64,000 nt of DNA from Roseiarcus sp963765375 (lineage in GTDB: Bacteria > Pseudomonadota > Alphaproteobacteria > Rhizobiales > Beijerinckiaceae). The notes beneath the pieces were generated by a model that saw nothing but the letters and a program-made list of their open reading frames with translations, did not search any database and was not told where the DNA came from. Numbering within the stretch: the stretch's first letter is position 1; every line of letters starts with the position of its first letter. Made by a program: the position numbers and the translations under genes. Shown here one piece after another: positions 26,417 through 35,089 of this stretch. The stretch spans positions 248,001 through 312,000 of the forward strand of contig CAVXVZ010000007.1 in assembly GCA_963765375.1 (NCBI GenBank), given 5' to 3'.

Positions 26417-27316
26417 TCAATCGCTAAACGAAAGACGCGCCGGTGGGAACGGGGTATCGGCGAGGCCGGTGACGCCGGCGTCGATGACAAACAGCGCGCC
26501 CGCGTGCGGTTGATCAGCGAGCGCCGCCGGGTCGAGGCCGGTGCGCGCCGTGGTGACGTAGAGCCGGTCGAGCCTCGCGCCGCCGAATGCGCAGCAGGTG
26601 ACTTGCGCGCACGGCAGGGGGATGGCGCGGTCGACGCGCCCGTCGGGCGTGTAGCGCACGACGCGCCCGCCGCCCCATTCGGCGTTCCAGAGGCAGCCGT
26701 CGGCGTCGACGGTCGATCCGTCCGGAGCGCCCGGGCCCTCGGGCATGGCGAACGTCCGCTCGCCGCTGAGGTCGCCGCTGTCGAGGTCATAGTCATAAGC
26801 GCGAATGACTTTGGTCGGCGTGTCGGCGAAATACATCCGCCGGCCGTCGGGGGAAAAGGCGATCGAGTTCGAAATGCGCGCGCCGGACGCGAGCCTGCGC
26901 GGGCTCGTCCCGCCTTCGAAAGCATAGACCTGGCCGATCGGACGGGCGCCGTTGGGGTCCTCGTCCATGGTCCCGAACACCAGCCGGCCGCGCCGGTCGA
27001 GCTTGCCGTCGTTGACCCGAGTCATCGGGCGGCCCGGCTCGATGGCGGCGATCGGCCGGCGCACGCCGCTCTCGAGGTCGAAGACCTCGAGGCCGCCGGC
27101 GAAACCCGCGAGCAGCGAAGTCGCGCCAAGCGGCGCGAAACACGCCAGCCGGTCGGGCAGCGCGACCGACCGCGCGGCGCCGTCCGAGGGGCGATAGGCC
27201 CAGAAGCGGCGGCCGAAGATGTCGGTCCACTGGACTTCGCCGTGCGCGGGCGACCAGACGACGCCCTCGCCGAGCTCGTTCTTGCCGTCGACGACGACTT
27301 CCGGGCGCGGCGACAC
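26417..27316 (-). CDS. SMP-30/gluconolactonase family lactonase
   Basis: A 299-residue six-bladed propeller enzyme. N-terminal ELGEGVVWSPAHGEVQWTDI holds the metal-binding Glu, RVNDGKLDRRGRLVFGTMDE the Asn/Asp, SNSIAFSPDGRRMYFADT the next Asn, and GAPDGSTVDADGCLWNAEWGGG the catalytic Asp. It opens sugar lactones to aldonates. It lies between arfB (3 bp upstream) and the sugar ABC genes, matching a route sugar to lactone to aldonate to 2-keto-3-deoxy acid with the SDR and dehydratase. GTG 27316 starts the conserved region. Confidence 0.92.
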   Translation of the reverse strand: MSPRPEVVVDGKNELGEGVVWSPAHGEVQWTDIFGRRFWAYRPSDGAARSVALPDRLACFAPLGATSLLAGFAGGLEVFDLESGVRRPIAAIEPGRPMTRVNDGKLDRRGRLVFGTMDEDPNGARPIGQVYAFEGGTSPRRLASGARISNSIAFSPDGRRMYFADTPTKVIRAYDYDLDSGDLSGERTFAMPEGPGAPDGSTVDADGCLWNAEWGGGRVVRYTPDGRVDRAIPLPCAQVTCCAFGGARLDRLYVTTARTGLDPAALADQPHAGALFVIDAGVTGLADTPFPPARLSFSD

Positions 27317-27319
27317 CGC

Positions 27320-27736
27320 TCAGTCGGTCCCGGTCGTCGGCCGCCGCAGCGCCTTGACCGCGCCGCGGCGGGTCTTGTCGTCGAGGCGCCGGACTTTTGA
27401 GGCATGCGTCGGCCGGGTGGGGCGCCGAGGCTTCGGCCGCTCCTGCGCTTTCGCAAGCAACGCCGCGAGACGCGCCCGCGCGTCCTCGCGGTTGCGCGGC
27501 TGGCTGGCGAACCTCTGGGCGAAGATGACGATCACGCCATCCTGGGTCGCCCGCGCGCCGGCGAGCTTGATGAGGCGGACCGCGACATCGTTCGGCAGGC
27601 TCGGCGAGCGCCGGGCGTCGAACCGGAGCTCGACCGCGCTCGCGACCTTGTTGACGTTCTGCCCGCCGGGACCGGACGAGCGGACGAAATTTTCGACGAT
27701 CTCGCTCTCGTCAATGAAGAGAGCGCCGACTTTCAT
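27320..27736 (-). CDS. arfB: Alternative ribosome-rescue factor ArfB (YaeJ)
   Basis: A 138-residue peptidyl-tRNA hydrolase that frees stalled ribosomes. The catalytic SSGPGGQNVNKVAS (GGQ) is near residue 23, and the C-terminus is a basic tail rich in Arg and Lys (RPKPRRPTRPTHASKVRRLDD) that enters the empty mRNA channel. Length fits the family. It is located 4 bp downstream of leuC and 3 bp upstream of the lactonase, so the three may be co-transcribed. Confidence 0.95.
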   Translation of the reverse strand: MKVGALFIDESEIVENFVRSSGPGGQNVNKVASAVELRFDARRSPSLPNDVAVRLIKLAGARATQDGVIVIFAQRFASQPRNREDARARLAALLAKAQERPKPRRPTRPTHASKVRRLDDKTRRGAVKALRRPTTGTD

Positions 27737-27740
27737 GTCT

Positions 27741-29144
27741 CTACCGCCACGTCCTTACGTCGACGAACCGCCCGGCGATCGCGGCGGCGGCGGCCATGGC
27801 GGGCGACACGAGGTGGGTGCGGCCGCGGTAGCCTTGGCGGCCCTCGAAATTGCGGTTCGAGGTCGAGGCGCAGCGCTCGCCGGGCTCAAGCTTGTCCGGA
27901 TTCATCGCCAGGCACATCGAGCAGCCGGGCTCGCGCCACTCGAAGCCGGCGGCGAGGAAAATCAGGTCCAGGCCCTCGGCCTCGGCCTGCGCCTTGACCA
28001 GGCCCGATCCCGGCACGACCATCGCATTGACGCGCTCGCTGACCTTATGGCCCCTGGCGACCGCCGCGGCGGCGCGCAAATCCTCGATCCGCCCGTTGGT
28101 GCACGAGCCGATGAAGACGCGGTCGATTTCGATGTCGGCGATCTTCTCGCCGCCCTTGAGCCCCATATACTCGAGCGAGCGCTTGATCGAGGCGCGCTTC
28201 TGCTCGGTCTGCCCGTCCTCGACCCGGGGCACGGAACCCAGGATCGGGGCCACGTCCTGCGGGCTCGTGCCCCAGGAGACGACCGGCGGCAGCTCGGCGG
28301 CGTTGAGCTTCACCTCCCGATCGAAATGCGCGCCCTCGTCGCTGCGCAGCGTCTGCCAATGGCGCATCGCGTGATCCCAATGGCCGCCCTTCGGCGACTT
28401 CGGCCGGTCCTTGAGATACGCGTAGGTCTTGGCGTCCGGAGCGATCATGCCGGCGCGCGCGCCGCCCTCGATCGACATGTTGCAGACCGTCATCCGCCCT
28501 TCCATCGAAAGCGCCTCGATCGCCGAGCCGCAATATTCGATCACGTGGCCCGTGCCGCCCGCCGTGCCGATCTCGCCGATGATGGCGAGGATGATGTCCT
28601 TGGCGGTGACGCCGTCGGCAAGCGCGCCATCGACCTTGACCCGCATGTTCCTGGCCTTGGTCTGGATCAAGGTCTGGGTCGCCAGCACATGCTCGACCTC
28701 GGAGGTGCCGATGCCGTGGGCGAGCGCGCCGAAGGCGCCGTGGGTCGAGGTGTGGCTGTCGCCGCAGACGATCGTCGTGCCCGGCAGGGTGAAGCCCTGC
28801 TCCGGCCCGATGATGTGGACGATGCCCTGGCGCGCGTCGAACTCGTCGTAATATTCGATCCCGAACTCGCGGGCGTTCTTGGCCAGCTCTTCGACCTGCT
28901 GGCGGCTCTCCGGATCGGCGATGCCGCCCCGGCGGTCGGTCGTCTGGATGTTGTGGTCGACGACGGCGAGCGTCTTGTGCGGCGCGCGCACCTTGCGGCC
29001 CGCCACCCGCAAGCCCTCGAACGCCTGCGGGCTCGTCACCTCATGGACGAGGTGGCGGTCGATGTAGATCAGGCTCAGGCCGCCGTTAGTGTCCAGGACA
29101 TGCTCGTCCCAGATCTTATCATATAACGTACGCGGCTCGGACAT
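27741..29144 (-). CDS. leuC: 3-isopropylmalate dehydratase large subunit
   Basis: Aconitase-family [4Fe-4S] enzyme of leucine biosynthesis, 467 residues from MSEPRTLYDKIWDEHVL. Cluster cysteines are in FIGSCTNGR and WREPGCSMCLAMN; HLVHEVTSPQAFEGL and CGDSHTSTHGAFGALAHGIGTSEVEHV are hallmark stretches. A start four codons earlier is possible. leuD and leuB are not adjacent in this window. Its downstream neighbour arfB is only 4 bp away. Confidence 0.97.
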   Translation of the reverse strand: MSEPRTLYDKIWDEHVLDTNGGLSLIYIDRHLVHEVTSPQAFEGLRVAGRKVRAPHKTLAVVDHNIQTTDRRGGIADPESRQQVEELAKNAREFGIEYYDEFDARQGIVHIIGPEQGFTLPGTTIVCGDSHTSTHGAFGALAHGIGTSEVEHVLATQTLIQTKARNMRVKVDGALADGVTAKDIILAIIGEIGTAGGTGHVIEYCGSAIEALSMEGRMTVCNMSIEGGARAGMIAPDAKTYAYLKDRPKSPKGGHWDHAMRHWQTLRSDEGAHFDREVKLNAAELPPVVSWGTSPQDVAPILGSVPRVEDGQTEQKRASIKRSLEYMGLKGGEKIADIEIDRVFIGSCTNGRIEDLRAAAAVARGHKVSERVNAMVVPGSGLVKAQAEAEGLDLIFLAAGFEWREPGCSMCLAMNPDKLEPGERCASTSNRNFEGRQGYRGRTHLVSPAMAAAAAIAGRFVDVRTWR

Positions 29145-29299
29145 AACGCTCTCCACCGCCCTCGGGGCGCGAATTCAAGGGGAATTGGCCGCTATCTATG
29201 CCGATTGCGGCGTGGATGGAAGGGGTAAGCAAGGGACAGCGGCGCGGACGGACCCTGGGTCCTCTATGATGGCGAAATAAGGAAAGTCGGGGGGAGCCA

Positions 29300-29776
29300 A
29301 TGATCGACGACATCGAACTCGCCCGCGCAGTTCACGTCTTGTGTGTCGTTCACTGGATCGGCGGCGTCGCCTTCGTCACCCTTATCGCGCTGCCGCTCGC
29401 CAGAGCGAACGAAGACGCGCTGAAAGGCTGGGCGCTGTTCGAAGCCATCGAGCGCCGCTTCTCGGCGCAGGTGAGGTGGTCGATCCCGCTTGCCGGAGCG
29501 ACGGGGCTTTGGATGACTTGGCGTCTCGATCTCTGGACCGCGTTTGCCGACCCGGCGCTCTGGTGGTTGGGCGCCATGGCGGCGGTTTGGGCGGTGTTCA
29601 TGCTGGCTGTTTTCGTCATCGAACCGCTCGCGCATGGGCGCTTGTGTGCGGAAGCCGAGCGCAATCCGCGCGCGGTGTTGACGCGGCTCGGGCGGGCGCA
29701 TCTCGTTCTGCTGGCGGCGGCGGCGGTCACGATACTCGGCGCGGTCTTGGGCGCGCATGGCGAGCTGGCTGGCTGA
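29300..29776 (+). CDS. Small integral membrane protein (CopD-like)
   Basis: A 158-residue protein with four hydrophobic segments and conserved His in the first (ARAVHVLCVVHWIGGVAFV). It resembles small CopD/DUF2269-like four-helix membrane proteins. A strong ribosome-binding site (GGGGGGAG) precedes ATG 29300. Divergent from leuC and convergent with the VOC gene. The function is unknown; His pairs in helix 1 and near position 112 suggest possible haem or metal binding, unproven. Confidence 0.72.
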   Translation: MIDDIELARAVHVLCVVHWIGGVAFVTLIALPLARANEDALKGWALFEAIERRFSAQVRWSIPLAGATGLWMTWRLDLWTAFADPALWWLGAMAAVWAVFMLAVFVIEPLAHGRLCAEAERNPRAVLTRLGRAHLVLLAAAAVTILGAVLGAHGELAG

Positions 29777-29851
29777 CCCGCCATTGATCGTCTCGTTACC
29801 GCGGCGTCTCGGTCGGATTGCTTAGGCCGCTGGCAAAGGAAGCGGCTCGAG

Positions 29852-30214
29852 TCAATTGGCCGAAAATGTCACCGCCTCGACGTTGTGCCCGTCGGGATCG
29901 TAAACGAAGGCGGCGTAATAATCGGGCCCGTAATTGGCGCGCAGGCCCGGCCCGCCGTTGTCGCGCCCGCCGGCAGCGATCGCGGCGACATGGAAAGCGT
30001 GGACCGCTTGTCGATTTTCCACCCGGAAGGCGAAGTGGATCGGCGTCGCGGCCGGTCCGAAGACGCCGATCCAGAGGCGCCCCGAGGCGTTGCCGATCAC
30101 GGCGAATTTATCGGTTTCGCGCATGAGCCGCATGCCAAGCGGCTGAAGCGCGGCAAGATAGAAAGCCTTGCTCCTGGCGAAATCGGAAACGTTGAAGCCG
30201 ACGTGGTCGAACAT
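29852..30214 (-). CDS. VOC (glyoxalase/bleomycin resistance) superfamily protein
   Basis: About 120 residues with the beta-alpha-beta-beta-beta repeats of vicinal-oxygen-chelate proteins: MFDHVGFNVSDFARSKAFYLAALQPLG in the first half and HFAFRVENRQAVHAFHVAA, YYAAFVYDPDGHNVEAVTF in the second. Metal-binding His and Glu positions are retained (DHVGF, PDGHNVEAV). It resembles the LbpB-type glyoxalase-like proteins common in proteobacteria; substrate unknown. Divergent from the proline-racemase-family gene with about 55 bp between start codons. Confidence 0.85.
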   Translation of the reverse strand: MFDHVGFNVSDFARSKAFYLAALQPLGMRLMRETDKFAVIGNASGRLWIGVFGPAATPIHFAFRVENRQAVHAFHVAAIAAGGRDNGGPGLRANYGPDYYAAFVYDPDGHNVEAVTFSAN

Positions 30215-30269
30215 GGCCGCCCCTCCCACTCCTCAATCTCGCTTAAGGAGATGTTACAAAGAGCATATC

Positions 30270-31304
30270 ATGCGCACCTCCAAACTCATCCACGTCGTCA
30301 CCTGCCATGCCGAGGGCGAGGTCGGGGATGTGATCGTCGGCGGGGTCCCTGCCCCGCCGGGCGAAACGTTGTGGGAGCAGTCGCGGTTCATCGCCAAGGA
30401 CGGGGCGTTGCGCGCCTTCGTGCTCAACGAGCCGCGCGGCGGCGTTTTTCGCCATGTCAACCTTCTGGTGCCGGCGAAGAACCCCGGGGCGCAGATGGGC
30501 TTCATCATCATGGAGCCCGAGGACACACCGCCGATGTCAGGCTCGAACGCGATCTGCGTCGCGACCGTGCTGCTCGACGCCGGCATTCTGCCGATGCAGG
30601 AGCCTCAGACGCATCTCACCCTCGAGGCGCCCGGCGGCCTGATCGCGGTCGTCGCCGATTGCCGCAACGGCAAGGCCGAGCGAATAAGCGTCGAGAATGT
30701 GCCCTCGTTCGTGGATCGGCTGGACGCGCCGCTCGAGGTTCAAGGCTTAGGCTCGCTCAAGGTCGACATTGCCTATGGCGGCGACAGCTTCGTCATCGTC
30801 GACGCGGCGGCGCTGGGCTTCGCCATCGCGCCTGACGAGGCGCGCGACCTCGCCGAGACCGGCATGCGAATCACCGCGGCAGCCAACGAGCAGCTCGGCT
30901 TCTCCCATCCCGGGACCGCGGGGTGGGACCACATCTCGTTCTGCCAGTTCGCCGGACCGCTCACCCGCGAGGGCGCCGAGCTCAGCGGCCCCAACGCGGT
31001 CGTCGTCCGCCCCGGCAAGATCGACCGCTCGCCGACCGGGACCGGCTGCTCGGCCCGCATGGCGACGCTCGGCGCCCGTGGGTTAATGAGCGAAGGCGAC
31101 GTCTATCGCGCCCGCTCGATCATCGGCTCGGAGTTCGTTTGCCGCATCGCGCGCCGGGCCGCGATCGCCGGCCGGCCGGCGATTGTCCCGATCATTTCCG
31201 GGCGGGGATGGATTACCGGCGTCAGTCAGTATATGCTGGACCCGGCCGATCCCTGGCCTTCGGGCTACCGGCTCGCGGACACTTGGCCGCGTGTTAAGGC
31301 TTAA
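30270..31304 (+). CDS. Proline racemase family protein, probably hydroxyproline-type dehydratase
   Basis: A 344-residue member of the proline racemase fold: HVVTCHAEGEVGDVIVGGV, FVLNEPRGGVFRHVNLLVP and MSGSNAICVATVLLD near residue 89. At the two catalytic cysteine positions it has Ser90 (MSGSN) and Thr256 (DRSPTGTG). True racemases and epimerases use two Cys; enzymes with Thr at the second site act as trans-3-hydroxy-L-proline dehydratases, so a dehydratase-like role is more likely than racemisation. The start is ATG 30270 (MRTSKLIHVV); AAGGAG at 30244 is somewhat far for its ribosome-binding site. Confidence 0.85.
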   Translation: MRTSKLIHVVTCHAEGEVGDVIVGGVPAPPGETLWEQSRFIAKDGALRAFVLNEPRGGVFRHVNLLVPAKNPGAQMGFIIMEPEDTPPMSGSNAICVATVLLDAGILPMQEPQTHLTLEAPGGLIAVVADCRNGKAERISVENVPSFVDRLDAPLEVQGLGSLKVDIAYGGDSFVIVDAAALGFAIAPDEARDLAETGMRITAAANEQLGFSHPGTAGWDHISFCQFAGPLTREGAELSGPNAVVVRPGKIDRSPTGTGCSARMATLGARGLMSEGDVYRARSIIGSEFVCRIARRAAIAGRPAIVPIISGRGWITGVSQYMLDPADPWPSGYRLADTWPRVKA

Positions 31305-31430
31305 TTTCCCGCGTCGGCGGGGTCCGGGCGGTCTTGCTTGACGCGGAATTGACGATGAACTACCCACTTCACGACCTTTTGTCGTTTCCCTGAACGATTT
31401 TAGAAGTTCTGCCCGAAAGCTGGCGTAAGA

Positions 31431-33272
31431 ATGGATTCGGATGAGTTTGCATCCCGGGGACGGGCGGAAGGGCAAGCGGTCGTGAAGCCGACGGACGTCT
31501 CGGAACCCGAGTATTTTCACAAAGTCGTCGATTGTCAGTGGGCCTGCCCCGCCCACACGCCGGTCCCGGAATATATCCGCAAGATCTCGGCGGGGGACTA
31601 CAACGCCGCCTATATGATCAACTGGAAGTCGAACGTGTTCCCCGGGATCCTGGGGCGCACCTGCGATCGTCCGTGCGAGCCCGCATGCCGCAGGGGAAGG
31701 CTGGAGGAGCAGCCGGTCGCCATCTGCCGGCTCAAGCGCGTCGCCGCCGATCACAAGCAGGATATCGCCGCGCTCCTGCCGCCGGCGCCCCGCGAGCGCA
31801 ACGGCAAGCGCGTCGCCTGCGTCGGCGCCGGTCCGGCCTCGCTGACGGTGGCCCGGGATCTCGCCGCGATCGGCTACGAGGTCGTGGTGTTCGATTCCGA
31901 TTCGCGCGCAGGCGGGATGATGCGCAGCCAGATCCCGAAGTTTCGCCTGCCGGACGAAGTGATCGACGAAGAAGTCGGCTACGCCCTGTCCCTTGGGGGC
32001 GAGTTCGTCGCCGAGCGGCGCATCGACAGCCTCAAGGGCCTCGCCGGCGAAGGCTATGATGCGATTTTCGTCGGCTGCGGCGCGCCGCGCGGACGCAACC
32101 TCGATATCCCCGGGCGACGGGAAGCGCCGGACCACATCCACATCGGCATCGACTGGCTGGCAAGCGTTTCCTTCGGCCATGTCTCGTCGATCGGCCGGCG
32201 GGTCGTGGTGCTCGGCGGCGGCAACACCGCCATGGATTGCTGCCGGACCGCGCGGCGCCTCGGCGGCGCCGAGGTCAAGGTCGTCGTGCGTTCCGGATTC
32301 GCCGAGATGAAGGCCTCGCCGTGGGAGAAGGAAGATGCGATGCGCGAGGGCGTCGCGATCCTCAACTTCCACGCGCCGAAGGCCTTCACGCACGAAGGGA
32401 ACCGCCTGACCGGCGTCGTGTTCGAGCGGATGACGGCGAAGAAGGACGAGCGCGGGCGCCGCGTGCTCGCGCCGACCGGCGAAGCGGACGTCGTTATCGA
32501 ATGCGACGACGTGCTGATCGCGGTCGGCCAGGAGAACGCCTTTCCCTGGATCGAGAGCGACGCCGGCTTGGCCTTCGGCCACGACGGCATGCCGGCCGTC
32601 GACGCGGTGACCTTCCAGTCGAGCCTGCGACATGTCTTCTTCGGCGGCGACGCCGCGTTCGGGCCGAAGAACATCATCACCGCGGTCGCCCACGGGCATG
32701 AGGCCGCGATCTCGATCGACGCCTTCTGCCGGGGCGCGGACGTCCGGGATCGGCCTCATCCGCTGACCAATCTCGTCAGCCAGAAAATGGGCATCCACGA
32801 GTGGTCCTACGACAACGACATCACCCTCGATCGCCGGTTCCCGGTGCCCCATGTCGAGAATGCGGTGGCGCTGAGGAACATCGCGACCGAGGTCGAGCTC
32901 GGCTTCGATCTCGTTCAGGCGGTCGGGGAAGCGCAGCGCTGTCTCAACTGCGACGTCCAGACCGTGTTCGCCGCCCCCTTATGCATAGAGTGCGACGCCT
33001 GCGTCGACGTCTGCCCGATCGACTGCATCTCATTCGTGCCCAATGCGCCCGAGGACGAGCTCAGGCGTTCGCTGAACGCGCCCGCGCTCAATCTTTCCCA
33101 GGCGATCTATGTCTCGGAGCCGGTCAAGACCCGCCGGGTCATGGTCAAGGACGAGGACCTCTGCCTGCACTGCGGGCTCTGCGCCGAGCGCTGCCCGACC
33201 GGCGCCTGGGATATGATGAAGTTCACCTTCGAGATGGCGCAAGCCGGACACCCATGCCGATCGACGCTGTAA
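31431..33272 (+). CDS. FAD/Fe-S oxidoreductase subunit (GltD-like with C-terminal ferredoxin) of a 2-oxoacid oxidoreductase
   Basis: A 613-residue flavoprotein. Residues 30-100 form the GltD-type Cys region (CQWACPAHTPVPEYI; GRTCDRPCEPACRRG). VGAGPASLTVARDLAA (about 130) binds FAD and VVVLGGGNTAMDCCRTAR (about 260) binds NAD(P)H. The C-terminus carries two [4Fe-4S] motifs, CIECDACVDVCPIDC (about 517) and CLHCGLCAERCPTG (about 578). It overlaps korA by 19 bp. The order suggests it passes electrons between KorAB and NAD(P). A three-subunit 2-oxoglutarate:NADP oxidoreductase of this make-up is, from memory, known in Azoarcus. Confidence 0.9.
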   Translation: MDSDEFASRGRAEGQAVVKPTDVSEPEYFHKVVDCQWACPAHTPVPEYIRKISAGDYNAAYMINWKSNVFPGILGRTCDRPCEPACRRGRLEEQPVAICRLKRVAADHKQDIAALLPPAPRERNGKRVACVGAGPASLTVARDLAAIGYEVVVFDSDSRAGGMMRSQIPKFRLPDEVIDEEVGYALSLGGEFVAERRIDSLKGLAGEGYDAIFVGCGAPRGRNLDIPGRREAPDHIHIGIDWLASVSFGHVSSIGRRVVVLGGGNTAMDCCRTARRLGGAEVKVVVRSGFAEMKASPWEKEDAMREGVAILNFHAPKAFTHEGNRLTGVVFERMTAKKDERGRRVLAPTGEADVVIECDDVLIAVGQENAFPWIESDAGLAFGHDGMPAVDAVTFQSSLRHVFFGGDAAFGPKNIITAVAHGHEAAISIDAFCRGADVRDRPHPLTNLVSQKMGIHEWSYDNDITLDRRFPVPHVENAVALRNIATEVELGFDLVQAVGEAQRCLNCDVQTVFAAPLCIECDACVDVCPIDCISFVPNAPEDELRRSLNAPALNLSQAIYVSEPVKTRRVMVKDEDLCLHCGLCAERCPTGAWDMMKFTFEMAQAGHPCRSTL

Positions 33273-35089
33273 ACGACTTCGTCATTCGCTTCGCCAACGT
33301 CAACGGCTCGGGATCGGCAAGCGCCAATCTCCTGTTCGCGCGTTCGATCCTGCGCATGGGCGTGCCGATCGCTCCGCGCAACATCTTTCCGTCGAACATC
33401 CAGGGGCTGCCGACGTGGTACGAGGTCCGGGTCAGCGAGCGCGGCTGGCTCGGCGCGCGCGGCGGCGCCGATATTCTCGTCGCCATGAACCCGCAAACCT
33501 TCGCCCAGGATATCGGCGCTATCGAGCCCGGCGGCTACATTTTCTACAACTCCACCAAGCCGATGCCGCTCTCGCTCCTGCGCCGTGACGTGACTGTCCT
33601 CGGCGTGCCGCTGACCGAGATCTGCGCCAAGGAATATTCCGAGCCGCGGCAGCGCCAGCTCTACAAGAACATCATTTACGTCGGCGCGCTCGCGGCCCTG
33701 CTCGACATCGAGCTCGAGGTTCTCGACAAGCTGATCGGCGACCAGTTCAAGGGCAAGGAGCGCCTTTTGGACGCCAACCGCCGGGCGCTCAGGATCGGCT
33801 TCGACGAGGCGAAGGCGCGCTTCGACTGCCCGCTTCGCGTGCACGTGCGCCGCAGCGGGGCGGTCGGCGACCGCATTCTGGTCGAGGGCAATTTTGCCGC
33901 CGGACTCGGCGCGGTCTACGGCGGGGCGACGGTGTGCGCCTGGTATCCGATCACGCCCTCGACTTCGCTCGCGGAGGCGTTCGAGCGCAACTGCGCCCGC
34001 TTCCGCACCGACCGCGAAACCGGCAAGAAGAACTACGCCATCGTCCAGGCCGAGGATGAGATCGCCGCCATCGGCATCGCGATCGGGGCCGGCTGGAATG
34101 GCGCTCGCGCCTTCACCACGACCTCGGGGCCCGGCATTTCCTTGATGCAGGAATTCTTCGGCCTCGCCTATTTCGCGGAAATCCCGGTCGTGGTGTTCGA
34201 CGTGCAGCGCGGCGGCCCGTCGACCGGCATGCCGACCCGCACGCAGCAGTCGGACCTGCTGTCCTGCGCCTTCGCCTCGCACGGGGACACCAAGCACGTG
34301 CTGCTTTTGCCCGACGACCCCGTTGAGGCCTTCGAATTCGCCGCGAGCGCCTTCGATCTCGCCGAGCGGCTGCAGACGCTTGTGTTCGTCATGCTCGACC
34401 TCGACATCGGCATGAATTCGCATCTCTGCGCGCCCTTCGCCTGGGATGACCGCAAGAGTTACGACCGCGGCAAGGTCCTCTCCTTTGCGGAGCTGGAAAA
34501 CGCTCCGAACTTTGGCCGCTACGACGACATCGACGGCGACGGCATCCCCTACCGCACGCTTCCCGGCGCTCATCCGACCCGCGGCGCCTATTTCACCCGC
34601 GGCACGAGTCGAGACCGCTTCGCCCGCTACACCGAGGAAGGCCTGCCCTATATCGACAACATGGAGCGGCTCGAACGCAAGTTCGACACCGCTCGAACGC
34701 TTGTCCCCCGCCCCGAAGTCAGAAAGGCCGCCAAGCCCACGTCGTACGGCGTCATCTATTTCGGCTCGACCGCGGCGCCGATGGACGAGGCGAGGCACAT
34801 GCTGGCGGCCGAGGATCTCCATGTCGACGCGCTGCGCATCCGCGCCTTTCCGCTTGCGCGGGAGGTCGCCGATTTCGTCGCCGCTCACGATCGCGTCTTC
34901 GTCGTCGAGCAGAACCGCGACGCGCTAATGCGCACGCTCATGATCACTGATCTCGGCGTCCCCGCGGAGAAACTGACATCGATCCTGCACTACAACGGGA
35001 TGCCGACCTCGGCCCGGTTCATTCATCGCGAAATCGCCGGCCGTCTGCGCAAGCCTGCCCCAGCCCAACCTTTCGAGGCCGTCAAGTGA
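33254..35089 (+). CDS. korA: 2-oxoacid:acceptor oxidoreductase subunit alpha (gamma-alpha fused)
   Basis: A 611-residue KorA-type subunit. Residues about 1-180 are the gamma domain (VIRFANVNGSGSASANLLFARSI; NPQTFAQDIGAIEPGGYIFYN), then the alpha part with EGNFAAGLGAVYGGATVCAWYPITPS, AIVQAEDEIAAIGIAIGAGWNG and TTSGPGISLMQEFFGLAYFAEIPVV. Such gamma-alpha fusions are typical of 2-oxoglutarate (or broader 2-oxoacid) ferredoxin oxidoreductases. ATG 33254 overlaps the flavoprotein end, and its TGA overlaps the GTG of korB. The kor symbol is by family; pyruvate or other substrates are not excluded. Confidence 0.9.
   Translation: MPIDAVNDFVIRFANVNGSGSASANLLFARSILRMGVPIAPRNIFPSNIQGLPTWYEVRVSERGWLGARGGADILVAMNPQTFAQDIGAIEPGGYIFYNSTKPMPLSLLRRDVTVLGVPLTEICAKEYSEPRQRQLYKNIIYVGALAALLDIELEVLDKLIGDQFKGKERLLDANRRALRIGFDEAKARFDCPLRVHVRRSGAVGDRILVEGNFAAGLGAVYGGATVCAWYPITPSTSLAEAFERNCARFRTDRETGKKNYAIVQAEDEIAAIGIAIGAGWNGARAFTTTSGPGISLMQEFFGLAYFAEIPVVVFDVQRGGPSTGMPTRTQQSDLLSCAFASHGDTKHVLLLPDDPVEAFEFAASAFDLAERLQTLVFVMLDLDIGMNSHLCAPFAWDDRKSYDRGKVLSFAELENAPNFGRYDDIDGDGIPYRTLPGAHPTRGAYFTRGTSRDRFARYTEEGLPYIDNMERLERKFDTARTLVPRPEVRKAAKPTSYGVIYFGSTAAPMDEARHMLAAEDLHVDALRIRAFPLAREVADFVAAHDRVFVVEQNRDALMRTLMITDLGVPAEKLTSILHYNGMPTSARFIHREIAGRLRKPAPAQPFEAVK

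Noticed and set aside
27219..29126. 635-codon plus-strand frame opposite leuC, arfB and the lactonase
   Set aside because: It spans three real minus-strand genes and has no motif of its own.
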